From positions 1 to 6,145 of the forward strand of contig JADHVS010000252.1 of assembly GCA_016783865.1 (NCBI GenBank): a stretch of 6,145 nt of DNA. Reading direction: 5' to 3'. Under the pieces are notes generated by a model. It was not told where the DNA came from. It searched no databases and saw only the letters and a list, made by a program, of their open reading frames with translations. The DNA is from Bacteroidales bacterium. Lineage in GTDB: Bacteria > Bacteroidota > Bacteroidia > Bacteroidales > SM23-62. This document shows positions 1 through 6,034 of the stretch, piece by piece; within the stretch, counting starts at the first letter, position 1; each line of letters starts with the position of its first letter. Position numbers and translations under genes: made by a program.

Positions 1-1032
1 ATCAATGTTTATATTTTCAGCTGATTTTGGCAGGTCGGGATATGCAAAACGGGCATTTTCAACCAGCAAATGAATATTGGCAGAGGGAGTTTGTTCTCCC
101 TTCATAATACCCTTAATATCCCCTGAGAAGGATAATGCGCCATCGGTTTCAACCTGCTCAAAATCCTGCATATAAACTGCCGGAACCATGGAAAGAAGAC
201 TTTTAAATCCGGTCGCCGGAGAATTAAATGTCATATCCACATCGATTGTTTCTTCATCCGGCATGGCCACCTTGCCATCAAATTGTAATTCAAAGGCATT
301 TATTGCAACACTGTTTTTCTTCAGTGTAAAAACAGAATTTGCCAGATCGGCGTCGATATCAAAAGACATCTTCAATGTGGCATTCTTCAAATAACGTATG
401 CCGTCCATATAGAAATTAATCCTTTCTGTTTCTGATTGGATATTTATGCTGGTAAAATCCTCAGAGAGGTCTCCTGACAGAAGGAAATTGAAATTTTCTA
501 TTCCGGCCTTCATCCCGGTGCTCTGGTCATCATAAAAAATATCCATATCCCTGATCTCAAATTTCTTTAAGGCGATCTTCAAAGTCATGCTTCCCGATCC
601 GGTGGTATCCTCCTCCACCACGGCCTCTTCATCTGATTCCGGGGCTATATCCCAGTTTGCCGTTCCATCTTCCAGTATTTTACCCGATAAATGAGCCCTG
701 TCGAGCAGTATACTTTTTACCTCAATGGCATCGCCCTTGATCAGACTCATCACATTCACAGCCGCGCTGAATTCCTTAAAAGCCACCAGGGTGTCTCCCT
801 CAAATGGTTCCAGGTTGATCACTGAAAGTTCTTCCAGTGTTACGGTCAGACGAGGAAAATTCTTGAATAACGAGAGCTTCAGGTCAGCAAAATCGACACG
901 GGCATGTACAGTTTCGTTAGCAACCTGTATTGCTTTATTCAGGATCTGTTTCTTGAACAGCAATGGAGTTACAATGAGTATGGTGAGAATAACAAGTATA
1001 GTTATCAGCAGGATCTTAAAGAATTTTTTCAT
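1..1032 (-). CDS. AsmA-family envelope protein, N-terminal part (partial at left edge)
   Basis: The frame is open from an ATG at 1032 down to base 1, giving 344 codons with no stop, so the C-terminal part lies outside the window. Residues 1-6 (MKKFFK) are followed by one hydrophobic segment (about 7-25), an inner-membrane anchor with the rest in the periplasm. The stretch near residues 46-75, with the core LSLFKNFPRLTVTLEEL, is the characteristic start of AsmA-like proteins: an amphipathic beta-strand with the 'nFP' motif. Alternating-hydrophobicity beta-strands continue to the edge, as expected for the elongated AsmA/TamB-type groove. Residues 131-148 form a very acidic, Gly/Ser-ended linker (ESDEEAVVEEDTTGSGS). 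Known relatives influence outer-membrane lipid transport and envelope integrity; function here is inferred from the family. Bacteroidetes members are often over 800 residues, so well over half may be missing. No clear Shine-Dalgarno precedes the start, which is normal in this phylum. It is divergent from the cytochrome locus and probably unrelated to it. Confidence 0.85.
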   Translation of the reverse strand, partial: MKKFFKILLITILVILTILIVTPLLFKKQILNKAIQVANETVHARVDFADLKLSLFKNFPRLTVTLEELSVINLEPFEGDTLVAFKEFSAAVNVMSLIKGDAIEVKSILLDRAHLSGKILEDGTANWDIAPESDEEAVVEEDTTGSGSMTLKIALKKFEIRDMDIFYDDQSTGMKAGIENFNFLLSGDLSEDFTSINIQSETERINFYMDGIRYLKNATLKMSFDIDADLANSVFTLKKNSVAINAFELQFDGKVAMPDEETIDVDMTFNSPATGFKSLLSMVPAVYMQDFEQVETDGALSFSGDIKGIMKGEQTPSANIHLLVENARFAYPDLPKSAENINID

Positions 1033-1149
1033 GATAAATGGATTTGCTTTCTGATTTTAAGTAGATGTAAAATTAATGAATTTAACAGATATGTAATGAT
1101 TAAGTTTATATGAAATAATATTTATCTGAATCCTGCGAGCGCATTGGCC

Positions 1150-1193
1150 GAACTCAGGAACTCGTTTCCTTGCCGCTTGCGGCGTGGAGCTTC
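1150..1193. repeat. GC-rich imperfect hairpin, possible REP-like dispersed element
   Basis: The core is GCCG (1172-1175), a CTTG loop (1176-1179) and CGGC (1180-1183), a perfect stem closed by a CUUG-type tetraloop. An outer stem pairs GAACTC (1158-1163) with GAG-C-TTC (1187-1193, one bulged C); between the two stems is an asymmetric internal loop. GAACTC also occurs as a direct copy at 1150-1155. A short GC-rich stem-loop with a bulge, isolated between divergent genes, has the form of REP/RAYT-type elements. No T-tract follows on either strand, so it does not look like an intrinsic terminator. Copy number in the genome is unknown, so 'repeat' is inferred from shape only. Confidence 0.35.
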
Positions 1194-1318
1194 AATAAAT
1201 CCGATTGACATATATCGATGATAACCTGGCTATAAGTCGCTGAAAAATAGAAATTATAGCAGGTGATTGAAGTACAAATATCGGATGGTTTTAAAGTATT
1301 CCTTTTCATACAAACAGG

Positions 1319-1326
1319 TATATTTA
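1319..1326 (+). promoter_or_regulatory. Candidate -7 box for the hexaheme cytochrome gene
   Basis: TATATTTA matches the Bacteroidetes -7 consensus TAnnTTTG except for the last base. It ends 32 bases before the ATG, which would leave a leader of about 25 bases. There is no convincing -33 TTTG at the usual distance, so this is weak support. Confidence 0.25.
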
Positions 1327-1358
1327 CGGCGAAACAAATTAATTAAATACATCCGGTT

Positions 1359-2372
1359 ATGAGAAAATATTTGTACTATTTGGGATTAGGCCTCTCGATA
1401 TTTGCACTTGCCATTTGCATGAACCTGACTTCAAGTTGTGAAGGACCGGCTGGGGTTGCAGGAGAGGATGCCAACGAGTCTTGCGTTCAGTGTCACAACG
1501 ATGCCACTCAGGTATTAGCCAAGCAACTGCAAACTGCAAACTCAGGGCATATGACAGGAGGTAATTTTGAGCGGAGTGATTTTGATTGTGCTTCATGTCA
1601 CACACACGAAGGATTTTTGGACAGAATGGAATCCGGAGAAATGGAAGCTTCTGCCGATATTTCCAATCCAACACCACAAAATTGCAGAACCTGCCACACT
1701 ATCCATATCAATTATGACTCAACAGATTTTGCACTTCGTTACACAGATCCGGTGACTCTTTGGGTTAATGATGTTACCGTCGATTTTGGCACTGGTAACC
1801 TTTGCACCAATTGCCATCAACCCCGGATCATTGATCCAATGCCAACACCAGGCGGTGGTGATGTTACCATTACTTCCTCCCGCTACGGCCCCCATCACGG
1901 CCCGCAATCAGCAGTTATCTGGGGAACAGGAGCATTTGAGCTTGCCGGTTCTCAGACTTATGCTGCTCCGGGCAGCAATGCCCACGTAAATGCAGGCTGT
2001 ATTACATGTCACATGGCTGAAGCTTATGGAAATCAGGCCGGAGGACATACATTCAGAATGGGATACGAGTATCATGACGAGCTGGAACCAAACCTTGCCG
2101 GATGCCTGGGTTGTCACAGCAGCATTGAATCATTCGACTATAATGATGTTCAGACAGAGATTGAAGAACTTTTCGACAGCCTCGGTAATGTTCTTGTTAA
2201 TAAAGGATTCCTTAAGGCAAGCGGATCTGTTGTTACCGGCACCTATGATAGCGATGATGCAGGAGTTATTTTAAACTACAAGTATATTGAGGAAGACAAG
2301 AGCATGGGAATTCATAATCCAAAATACGTTGAAGCTCTGTTGGTTAATTCTCTTGAGCATCTTACAAAATAA
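1359..2372 (+). CDS. Hexaheme c-type cytochrome lipoprotein
   Basis: This 337-residue protein has six CXXCH haem-attachment motifs: CVQCH (C42), CASCH (C77), CRTCH (C109), CTNCH (C149), CITCH (C214) and CLGCH (C249). Candidate distal histidine ligands include H64, H83, H116, H179/H180, H209, H230 and H239. The N-terminus is a signal peptide (residues 1-26) ending in a lipobox-like LTSSC with Cys27, so the mature protein is probably lipid-anchored. Right after Cys27 comes a short collagen-like spacer, EGPAGVAGEDA. The GPHHGPQ segment (177-183) recurs in multihaem cytochromes I know from Bacteroidetes and related phyla. The C-terminal 85 residues carry no haem. The role is electron transfer in the periplasm or on the outer membrane; donor and acceptor cannot be read from sequence. 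It is the first plus-strand gene, isolated from resB by a terminator but next to the haem-attachment genes it would need. I do not recognise an enzyme signature such as the nitrite reductase NrfA (no CXXCK). Confidence 0.88.
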   Translation: MRKYLYYLGLGLSIFALAICMNLTSSCEGPAGVAGEDANESCVQCHNDATQVLAKQLQTANSGHMTGGNFERSDFDCASCHTHEGFLDRMESGEMEASADISNPTPQNCRTCHTIHINYDSTDFALRYTDPVTLWVNDVTVDFGTGNLCTNCHQPRIIDPMPTPGGGDVTITSSRYGPHHGPQSAVIWGTGAFELAGSQTYAAPGSNAHVNAGCITCHMAEAYGNQAGGHTFRMGYEYHDELEPNLAGCLGCHSSIESFDYNDVQTEIEELFDSLGNVLVNKGFLKASGSVVTGTYDSDDAGVILNYKYIEEDKSMGIHNPKYVEALLVNSLEHLTK

Positions 2373-2395
2373 AGACTTTATTTAATCCTATTATG

Positions 2396-2430
2396 AAGGC
2401 TCCAGAAGTTCTGGAGCCTTTATTTTTTTA
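2396..2430 (+). terminator. Strong intrinsic terminator after the hexaheme cytochrome gene
   Basis: An 11-base perfect stem (AAGGCTCCAGA at 2396-2406 with TCTGGAGCCTT at 2410-2420, loop AGT) is followed immediately by TATTTTTTT on the plus strand. It begins 24 bases after the stop codon. This should end the cytochrome transcript and make resB-ccsA depend on their own promoter. Confidence 0.92.
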
Positions 2431-2466
2431 TTTATGTAGATACATTAACATATTTACAGATATTGT

Positions 2467-2474
2467 TATTTTTG
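2467..2474 (+). promoter_or_regulatory. Candidate promoter for resB-ccsA (-7 box TATTTTTG)
   Basis: TATTTTTG is an exact match to the Bacteroidetes -7 consensus TAnnTTTG. It lies between the terminator and resB, where a promoter is required. The -33 region is weak (ATTAACA at about 2444-2450 instead of TTTG). Transcription starting about 7 bases downstream would give a leader of roughly 35 bases before the TTG start. Poly-T stretches can match this box by chance, hence the moderate confidence. Confidence 0.5.
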
Positions 2475-2514
2475 TCGATTCGAAAATTATATTATCTGAC
2501 CAGAACCTATTACG

Positions 2515-3774
2515 TTGAATATAGAAGACAAATCAATTAATAAAAAGAGAGAAACCTGGCAATATCCGTGGGGATACAAAGAGAGCTTTTTGATCGTTGC
2601 TGAGCTGATGCTTCTGGGACTGATCATTGAAGTGCTATCCAGGGGGAAAGGATTTACGGGAATTGAATGGCCGGTAAACGCTATAATTGGCGTATCGATT
2701 ATCCTTATTATTGCCACAATTCATTTCTTTTATAGAAGAAATCCAATAGTCAGGTGGTTATCAAGCGTGCCTGCGGCAGTCAGTGCCATCAGTTTTTTCG
2801 CCTTCCTGGTTCTGCTGCTGGGTTTTATACCACAGGGGAACCCGCATCTTTCACCCGTCGTGCAAACACTTGGCCTCTATCATATAAAAAACAGCTGGTT
2901 ATTTGTTATTTCAGGATTGTATTTGCTTATTTGTCTCGGGCTTGTCACTTTCCGTCGTTCAAGATCACTGACTAAAAAGAACATTGGATTTATTTTAAAT
3001 CATGCCGGGATGTGGATTGTTCTGGCAGCCGGATCATTGGGTTCAGGAGATTTGATAAGAGTGACAGCTGAACTGGTAGAATCCGGAGCACCTGTTAATA
3101 CTGCTATCAGCCGCAAAATGGAGATGAAAGAATTGCCATTCTCGATGGAACTCATTGATTTTAAAATAGATGAATATGCTCCAAAATTGGGAATTGTTGA
3201 TGTGACTACCGGCCAACTGGTCGAATATGAAGGTACCAGAACATTCTCAGCTGAAGAAAGTAAATCGCTTCTCGTTGGTCCATGGTCTGTCCGGATTGAC
3301 ACTTTTTATACAGATGCCTTCCTCGATTCTTTGGTTTTCAGACCCTATGTATTTGACGGCTCTGCTCCTGCCGTATTGGCTACTGTCCATAACAATTCAA
3401 ATAACCAATCTGTCAGCGGGTGGATAAGCTGCGGGAGTTTTATCGTGCCACAAATACATCTGCAGCTTGATCAACAGAATATCCTGGTGATGCTCAAGCC
3501 GGAAGCCAAAAAATTCAGTTCCGATATTGTTTTCAGCCATAACCAGCAATCTGATACGGCAACCATTGAAGTCAATAAACCCTTTATGATTAAAGGGTTT
3601 AATATCTATCAGTTGAGTTACGATGAAGAAATGGGCAAATGGTCACGGGTAAGTGTTGTCGAAGTGGTCAAGGATCCCTGGCTTTCCGTTGTGTATTTTG
3701 GGATATTTTTATTGCTTGGCGGTGCTGCCTATATATTCTGGATTGGCAATGAACCTAAAAATGCAGAAAAATGA
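2515..3774 (+). CDS. resB: ResB/Ccs1-type cytochrome c biogenesis protein (System II)
   Basis: This 419-residue membrane protein is one half of the System II cytochrome c synthase: with CcsA it presents haem on the outer face of the inner membrane for attachment to apocytochromes. Hydrophobic segments lie at about 24-42, 53-73, 84-105, 124-146 and 157-175; then a periplasmic beta-rich domain (about 180-385) and a final membrane helix (387-410). Family-typical features are the PWGYKESF segment (18-25), LNHAGMWIVLAAG (161-173), DFKIDEYAPKL (215-225) and the closing GFNIYQLSYDEE...VVKDPWLSVVYFG pattern. His70, at the end of helix 2, and His163 are candidate haem ligands; a membrane histidine in this half is known to be required in fused CcsBA proteins, but I cannot say which one matches. 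The start is TTG at 2515: an in-frame TGA lies at 2497, and the first downstream Met (residue 32) would delete PWGYKESF and cut helix 1. The stop overlaps the ccsA start. Many Bacteroidetes carry a fused ResB-CcsA; here they are separate. Confidence 0.9.
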   Translation: MNIEDKSINKKRETWQYPWGYKESFLIVAELMLLGLIIEVLSRGKGFTGIEWPVNAIIGVSIILIIATIHFFYRRNPIVRWLSSVPAAVSAISFFAFLVLLLGFIPQGNPHLSPVVQTLGLYHIKNSWLFVISGLYLLICLGLVTFRRSRSLTKKNIGFILNHAGMWIVLAAGSLGSGDLIRVTAELVESGAPVNTAISRKMEMKELPFSMELIDFKIDEYAPKLGIVDVTTGQLVEYEGTRTFSAEESKSLLVGPWSVRIDTFYTDAFLDSLVFRPYVFDGSAPAVLATVHNNSNNQSVSGWISCGSFIVPQIHLQLDQQNILVMLKPEAKKFSSDIVFSHNQQSDTATIEVNKPFMIKGFNIYQLSYDEEMGKWSRVSVVEVVKDPWLSVVYFGIFLLLGGAAYIFWIGNEPKNAEK

Positions 3775-4571
3775 ACTGGATAAATTTCCCCTATTTTGGT
3801 GCTTTAACAATATTCCTTTGGATAGTTGGAGTGATCCTGATCTCTTCCTCCGGGAAAATCAGTAAACTTGAATGGCCCGGAAGAATATTTGTATTTACCG
3901 GTACAGGTGTCTTATTGCTTTTTCTAATAATATTATGGATCAGGTTGGAAAGACCACCTCTCAGGACACTTGGAGAAACCAGGTTATGGTACTCCTTGTT
4001 TCTGCCAATAGTGGGCATTATTACCTATCTGCGCTGGAATTATAAGTGGTTTATCAGTTATGCCCTAGGACTTGCCACACTTTTTCTGGTCATTAATTAT
4101 CTGCATCCTGAAACCTACGACAAGACCCTTATGCCGGCCCTGCAATCACCCTGGTTTGTCCCGCATGTTATCGTATATATATTTTCATATGCCCTGTTGG
4201 CTGCTTCCTCCCTGGTAGCATTAAAAGGATTATACCAGGTTTACTACCGGGATTTCGAGCTAAAAACTATTAAACTGGCTGATAACATTGTTTATGTTGG
4301 TTTTGCATTCCTGACTTTTGGATTATTATTTGGGGCTTTATGGGCAAAGGAGGCCTGGGGACATTACTGGACCTGGGATCCGAAAGAGACCTGGGCCTTT
4401 CTCACCTGGCTAAGTTACCTGATCTACATCCATTTCAGGTTTTTCCAGCCGAAGAAGATCAATACTCCTCTGTGGGCATTAAGCCTTGCTTTTATTGTCC
4501 TGCTTATTTGCTGGTTCGGGATTAATTATCTTCCCTCTGCGCAGGACAGCGTACACGTATATGGAAATTAA
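3771..4571 (+). CDS. ccsA: CcsA-type cytochrome c biogenesis protein (haem-handling WWD domain)
   Basis: This 266-residue polytopic inner-membrane protein has about eight hydrophobic segments. The tryptophan-rich WWD haem-binding loop is plain at residues 191-208 (WAKEAWGHYWTWDPKETW), the signature of the CcsA/CcmC/CcmF haem-handling family. The flanking histidines known to ligate haem in System II are present: His132 (in LQSPWFVPHV) and His262 (in SVHVYGN) on the periplasmic side, and His221 (YIHFR) in the helix after the WWD loop. LMPALQSPWF upstream of His132 is also family-typical. The protein partners ResB to deliver and attach haem to CXXCH motifs, such as those in the two neighbouring cytochromes. 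ATG 3771 overlaps the resB stop (ATGA), so the two are probably translationally coupled and made in similar amounts. Length suits a stand-alone CcsA at the short end of the family. All key residues are intact, so I expect it to be functional. Confidence 0.94.
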   Translation: MNWINFPYFGALTIFLWIVGVILISSSGKISKLEWPGRIFVFTGTGVLLLFLIILWIRLERPPLRTLGETRLWYSLFLPIVGIITYLRWNYKWFISYALGLATLFLVINYLHPETYDKTLMPALQSPWFVPHVIVYIFSYALLAASSLVALKGLYQVYYRDFELKTIKLADNIVYVGFAFLTFGLLFGALWAKEAWGHYWTWDPKETWAFLTWLSYLIYIHFRFFQPKKINTPLWALSLAFIVLLICWFGINYLPSAQDSVHVYGN

Positions 4572-4597
4572 AAAAGCCGCAGCTAAGAAGCTACGGC
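4570..4597 (-). terminator. Intrinsic terminator for the minus-strand cytochrome c gene
   Basis: The hairpin GCCGCAGCT (4576-4584), loop AAGA, AGCTACGGC (4589-4597) has one C-A mismatch. On the minus strand it is followed by six T residues (bases 4575-4570), which makes a proper terminator for transcripts coming from 5063. On the plus strand only a weak CAATTT follows, so it may slow but not efficiently end the ccsA transcript. The T-tract overlaps the ccsA stop codon TAA (4569-4571). A second, weaker minus-strand hairpin with an A/T tail lies at 4618-4632. Confidence 0.7.
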
Positions 4598-4652
4598 CAA
4601 TTTAACAAAGTATTATGAAAAAGGGTGCCCTTCCTGGACACTTTCTATCTCT

Positions 4653-5063
4653 TTACTTTTTAAATGTTCGCATATAGTTGATAATATGCCAGATATCATC
4701 ATCTGATACCTTTTTGTCGTATGCGGGCATTTCGTTCCTGCCAAACTTCGTCTTATAGAAATGTTCTCCATCTGTCTGATCCTGGTAGGCAGCTGCTGAA
4801 AAATCACCGGGAAAAGTTTCAAGTTGCCTGGCTTTCACTCCATCGCCCAATCCGACTTTTCCGTGACAAGAGGCACAATGCTTTTTATACAGCAAGGTTC
4901 CTGAATTAATGCTGGCATCATCGGCTGTAATGGGATTTTTCATGCTTTTATACTTCGCAGGTACTTCCCACGAATCCTGCATTGTAAATGCCATAGAGAT
5001 CAACAAAATTGCAATGCCTGCAAAAGCTGCCAAGGCTGTTAAGGTTCGGTTTCTTTTGTTCAT
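4653..5063 (-). CDS. Membrane-anchored monoheme cytochrome c (class I type)
   Basis: This 136-residue protein is a small electron carrier. Residues 8-28 form one hydrophobic segment that is either a signal peptide or an uncleaved membrane anchor. The single haem site is CASCH (Cys63, Cys66, His67), followed by GKVGLGDG, typical of soluble class I cytochromes. The sixth ligand is probably Met112 in the RNEMPAY segment, and the C-terminal helix (about 120-134, DDDIWHIINYMRTF) matches the usual class I ending. Haem would be attached by the ResB-CcsA pair encoded convergently 82 bases away. It is the last gene of a minus-strand set, 87 bases after the stop of the 290-residue protein; that gap may hold its own promoter (TTTATTTG at 5112-5105 is one base from the -7 consensus). 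The partner is unknown: candidates are the complex encoded upstream or a terminal oxidase or reductase elsewhere. Confidence 0.9.
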   Translation of the reverse strand: MNKRNRTLTALAAFAGIAILLISMAFTMQDSWEVPAKYKSMKNPITADDASINSGTLLYKKHCASCHGKVGLGDGVKARQLETFPGDFSAAAYQDQTDGEHFYKTKFGRNEMPAYDKKVSDDDIWHIINYMRTFKK

Positions 5064-5070
5064 GTTTTAT

Positions 5071-5078
5071 CCTCCTTT
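5071..5078 (-). promoter_or_regulatory. Strong Shine-Dalgarno sequence before the monoheme cytochrome c
   Basis: Read on the minus strand, AAAGGAGG sits 7 bases before the ATG at 5063. It is complementary to the 16S rRNA 3' end over the AGGAGG core. The other full genes here lack such a site, so this supports the ATG chosen and suggests relatively strong translation. Confidence 0.75.
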
Positions 5079-5150
5079 AATAAGTAATTAATTTCAATTT
5101 GTGTCAAATAAATAAAATTCTGTCTATGTAGTGCTATAATTGTACCAAAA

Positions 5151-6023
5151 TTATTTGTTAACCAGATTCTTTCCTAATCTCTTTATCCTGATCAGTTGGA
5201 TTATTACAAAAATATAGTGGGACCAGACCCCAATGAGCATAATCGAAAGGGTGATAATCATCCACACAGGAGCAATCTGGGTCCATAATGCACGGTAGGA
5301 TTCGGGAATTTCATGTTTTGTTGGTATTCCCCATTGAACTATCTGCCGTTTTTCAACCGTTCCGAAAAGATAGTGCTGGTCAAAACGGGCTACCACTTCC
5401 AGGAACCCTTCTGCATCACCAGGAATGTCATTGGGGAATTCAATAGTGACCTGTCCATCCTCATCCAGGAAATCCTCCCCCACCGGCAGATCGCTGAACA
5501 TCCTGGGCACAAAGAAATATATATCCTCATCAGCAACCGGTATCTTCTCCCATTCTGACTCATAGGATGCAATGGCCTGAACAGTTTTGACAGAATCCAT
5601 CAGCTCAAGTACAAGTTCGAGATTCACATCTTTAATGTACAGGTCCATCTCTGTTGGCAGGATTGAGTCATTTCCTTCATATTCGGCAAAATACCTGACA
5701 ATACCATCTATATCTTCTGATTGTTTGGGGTAACTTACTATTTGCAGTTGTGCCACCCCCTCCTCATCGGTTTTCGCTTCTCCCAACAGAAGCAGTGAAT
5801 CCTCACCTGCATAAAATTTAACCTGCTGGCCTTCCAGGCTAATGGGTTGCCTGTCGACATAATATACCAGGGTAGCTTTAAGCCACATCTGATCATTTGT
5901 GTTTTTCTTGTAGAATAGTTCCAGTACAGGATCTATTGGGTCACCGGATTCCCGGGTCAATCCCTGAACATGCTCTGGAAAAATAATTACCAGTAATACC
6001 GCAATTATTAAATATTTTTTCAT
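5151..6023 (-). CDS. Unrecognised membrane-anchored periplasmic protein with two similar beta-rich domains
   Basis: I do not recognise a named family for this 290-residue protein. Residues 1-21 are a signal peptide (hydrophobic 4-15, probable cleavage after VQG). Residues about 48-118 and 148-219 look like two copies of one beta-sandwich fold: each begins with a hydrophobic strand (LKATLVYY, VQAIASYE), passes an IS/IP step (about 60, 161), a strand ending in aromatics (VKFYAG, IYFFVP), then (L)GE...TDEEG or GED...DEDG, and ends in a strand with FAEYEG or VARFDQ. This suggests tandem Ig-like or carboxypeptidase-regulatory-like domains. One membrane helix follows (about 251-278, with His268 inside), then a positive tail (RIKRLGKNLVNK) that should face the cytoplasm, leaving the domains periplasmic. 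There are no cysteines, so no haem c or iron-sulphur site. It starts 11 bases after the preceding gene's stop and precedes a cytochrome c gene, so a structural or docking role in an electron-transfer complex is a reasonable guess, no more. Confidence 0.8.
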   Translation of the reverse strand: MKKYLIIAVLLVIIFPEHVQGLTRESGDPIDPVLELFYKKNTNDQMWLKATLVYYVDRQPISLEGQQVKFYAGEDSLLLLGEAKTDEEGVAQLQIVSYPKQSEDIDGIVRYFAEYEGNDSILPTEMDLYIKDVNLELVLELMDSVKTVQAIASYESEWEKIPVADEDIYFFVPRMFSDLPVGEDFLDEDGQVTIEFPNDIPGDAEGFLEVVARFDQHYLFGTVEKRQIVQWGIPTKHEIPESYRALWTQIAPVWMIITLSIMLIGVWSHYIFVIIQLIRIKRLGKNLVNK

Positions 6024-6034
6024 CTTATTGAATA

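Larger units (their letters stand above)
1033..1358. other. Divergent intergenic region, 326 bases, no gene seen
   Basis: This region lies between the start of the AsmA-like gene (minus) and the start of the hexaheme cytochrome gene (plus), so it should carry both promoters. I find no credible coding frame or tRNA in it. On the minus strand, TAATTTTA (1068-1075) is one base from the Bacteroidetes -7 consensus TAnnTTTG and could serve the AsmA-like gene, but no -33 TTTG is well placed. The middle (about 1136-1193) is visibly richer in G and C than its surroundings and contains the hairpin listed separately. The rest, 1194-1310, is AT-rich and holds nothing I can name. Confidence 0.6.

Noticed and set aside
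725..1054. Plus-strand open frame of 109 codons opposite the AsmA-like gene
   Set aside because: It is antisense to a clear AsmA-type coding frame, shows no family features and reads as low-complexity Ser/Arg-rich sequence; a shadow frame.
1205..1236. TTGACA ... TATAAG resembling a sigma-70 promoter of E. coli type
   Set aside because: The spacer is 20 bases and the main sigma factor of Bacteroidetes uses a different consensus, so this is probably chance.
1357..1677. Minus-strand open frame of 106 codons over the start of the hexaheme cytochrome gene
   Set aside because: The plus strand here carries the signal peptide and three haem motifs of a coherent protein; the antisense frame has no recognisable features.
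1359..2372. Possibility that the hexaheme protein is an NrfA- or octahaem-type reductase
   Set aside because: There is no CXXCK site, the number and spacing of haems do not match, and no catalytic signature is visible; electron carrier is the safer call.
3400..3620. Possible frameshift or degeneration in the periplasmic domain of ResB, which is poorly conserved by eye
   Set aside because: The frame stays open and resumes the family-typical C-terminus (IYQLSYDEE and final helix), so the gene is intact; this domain is variable in the family.
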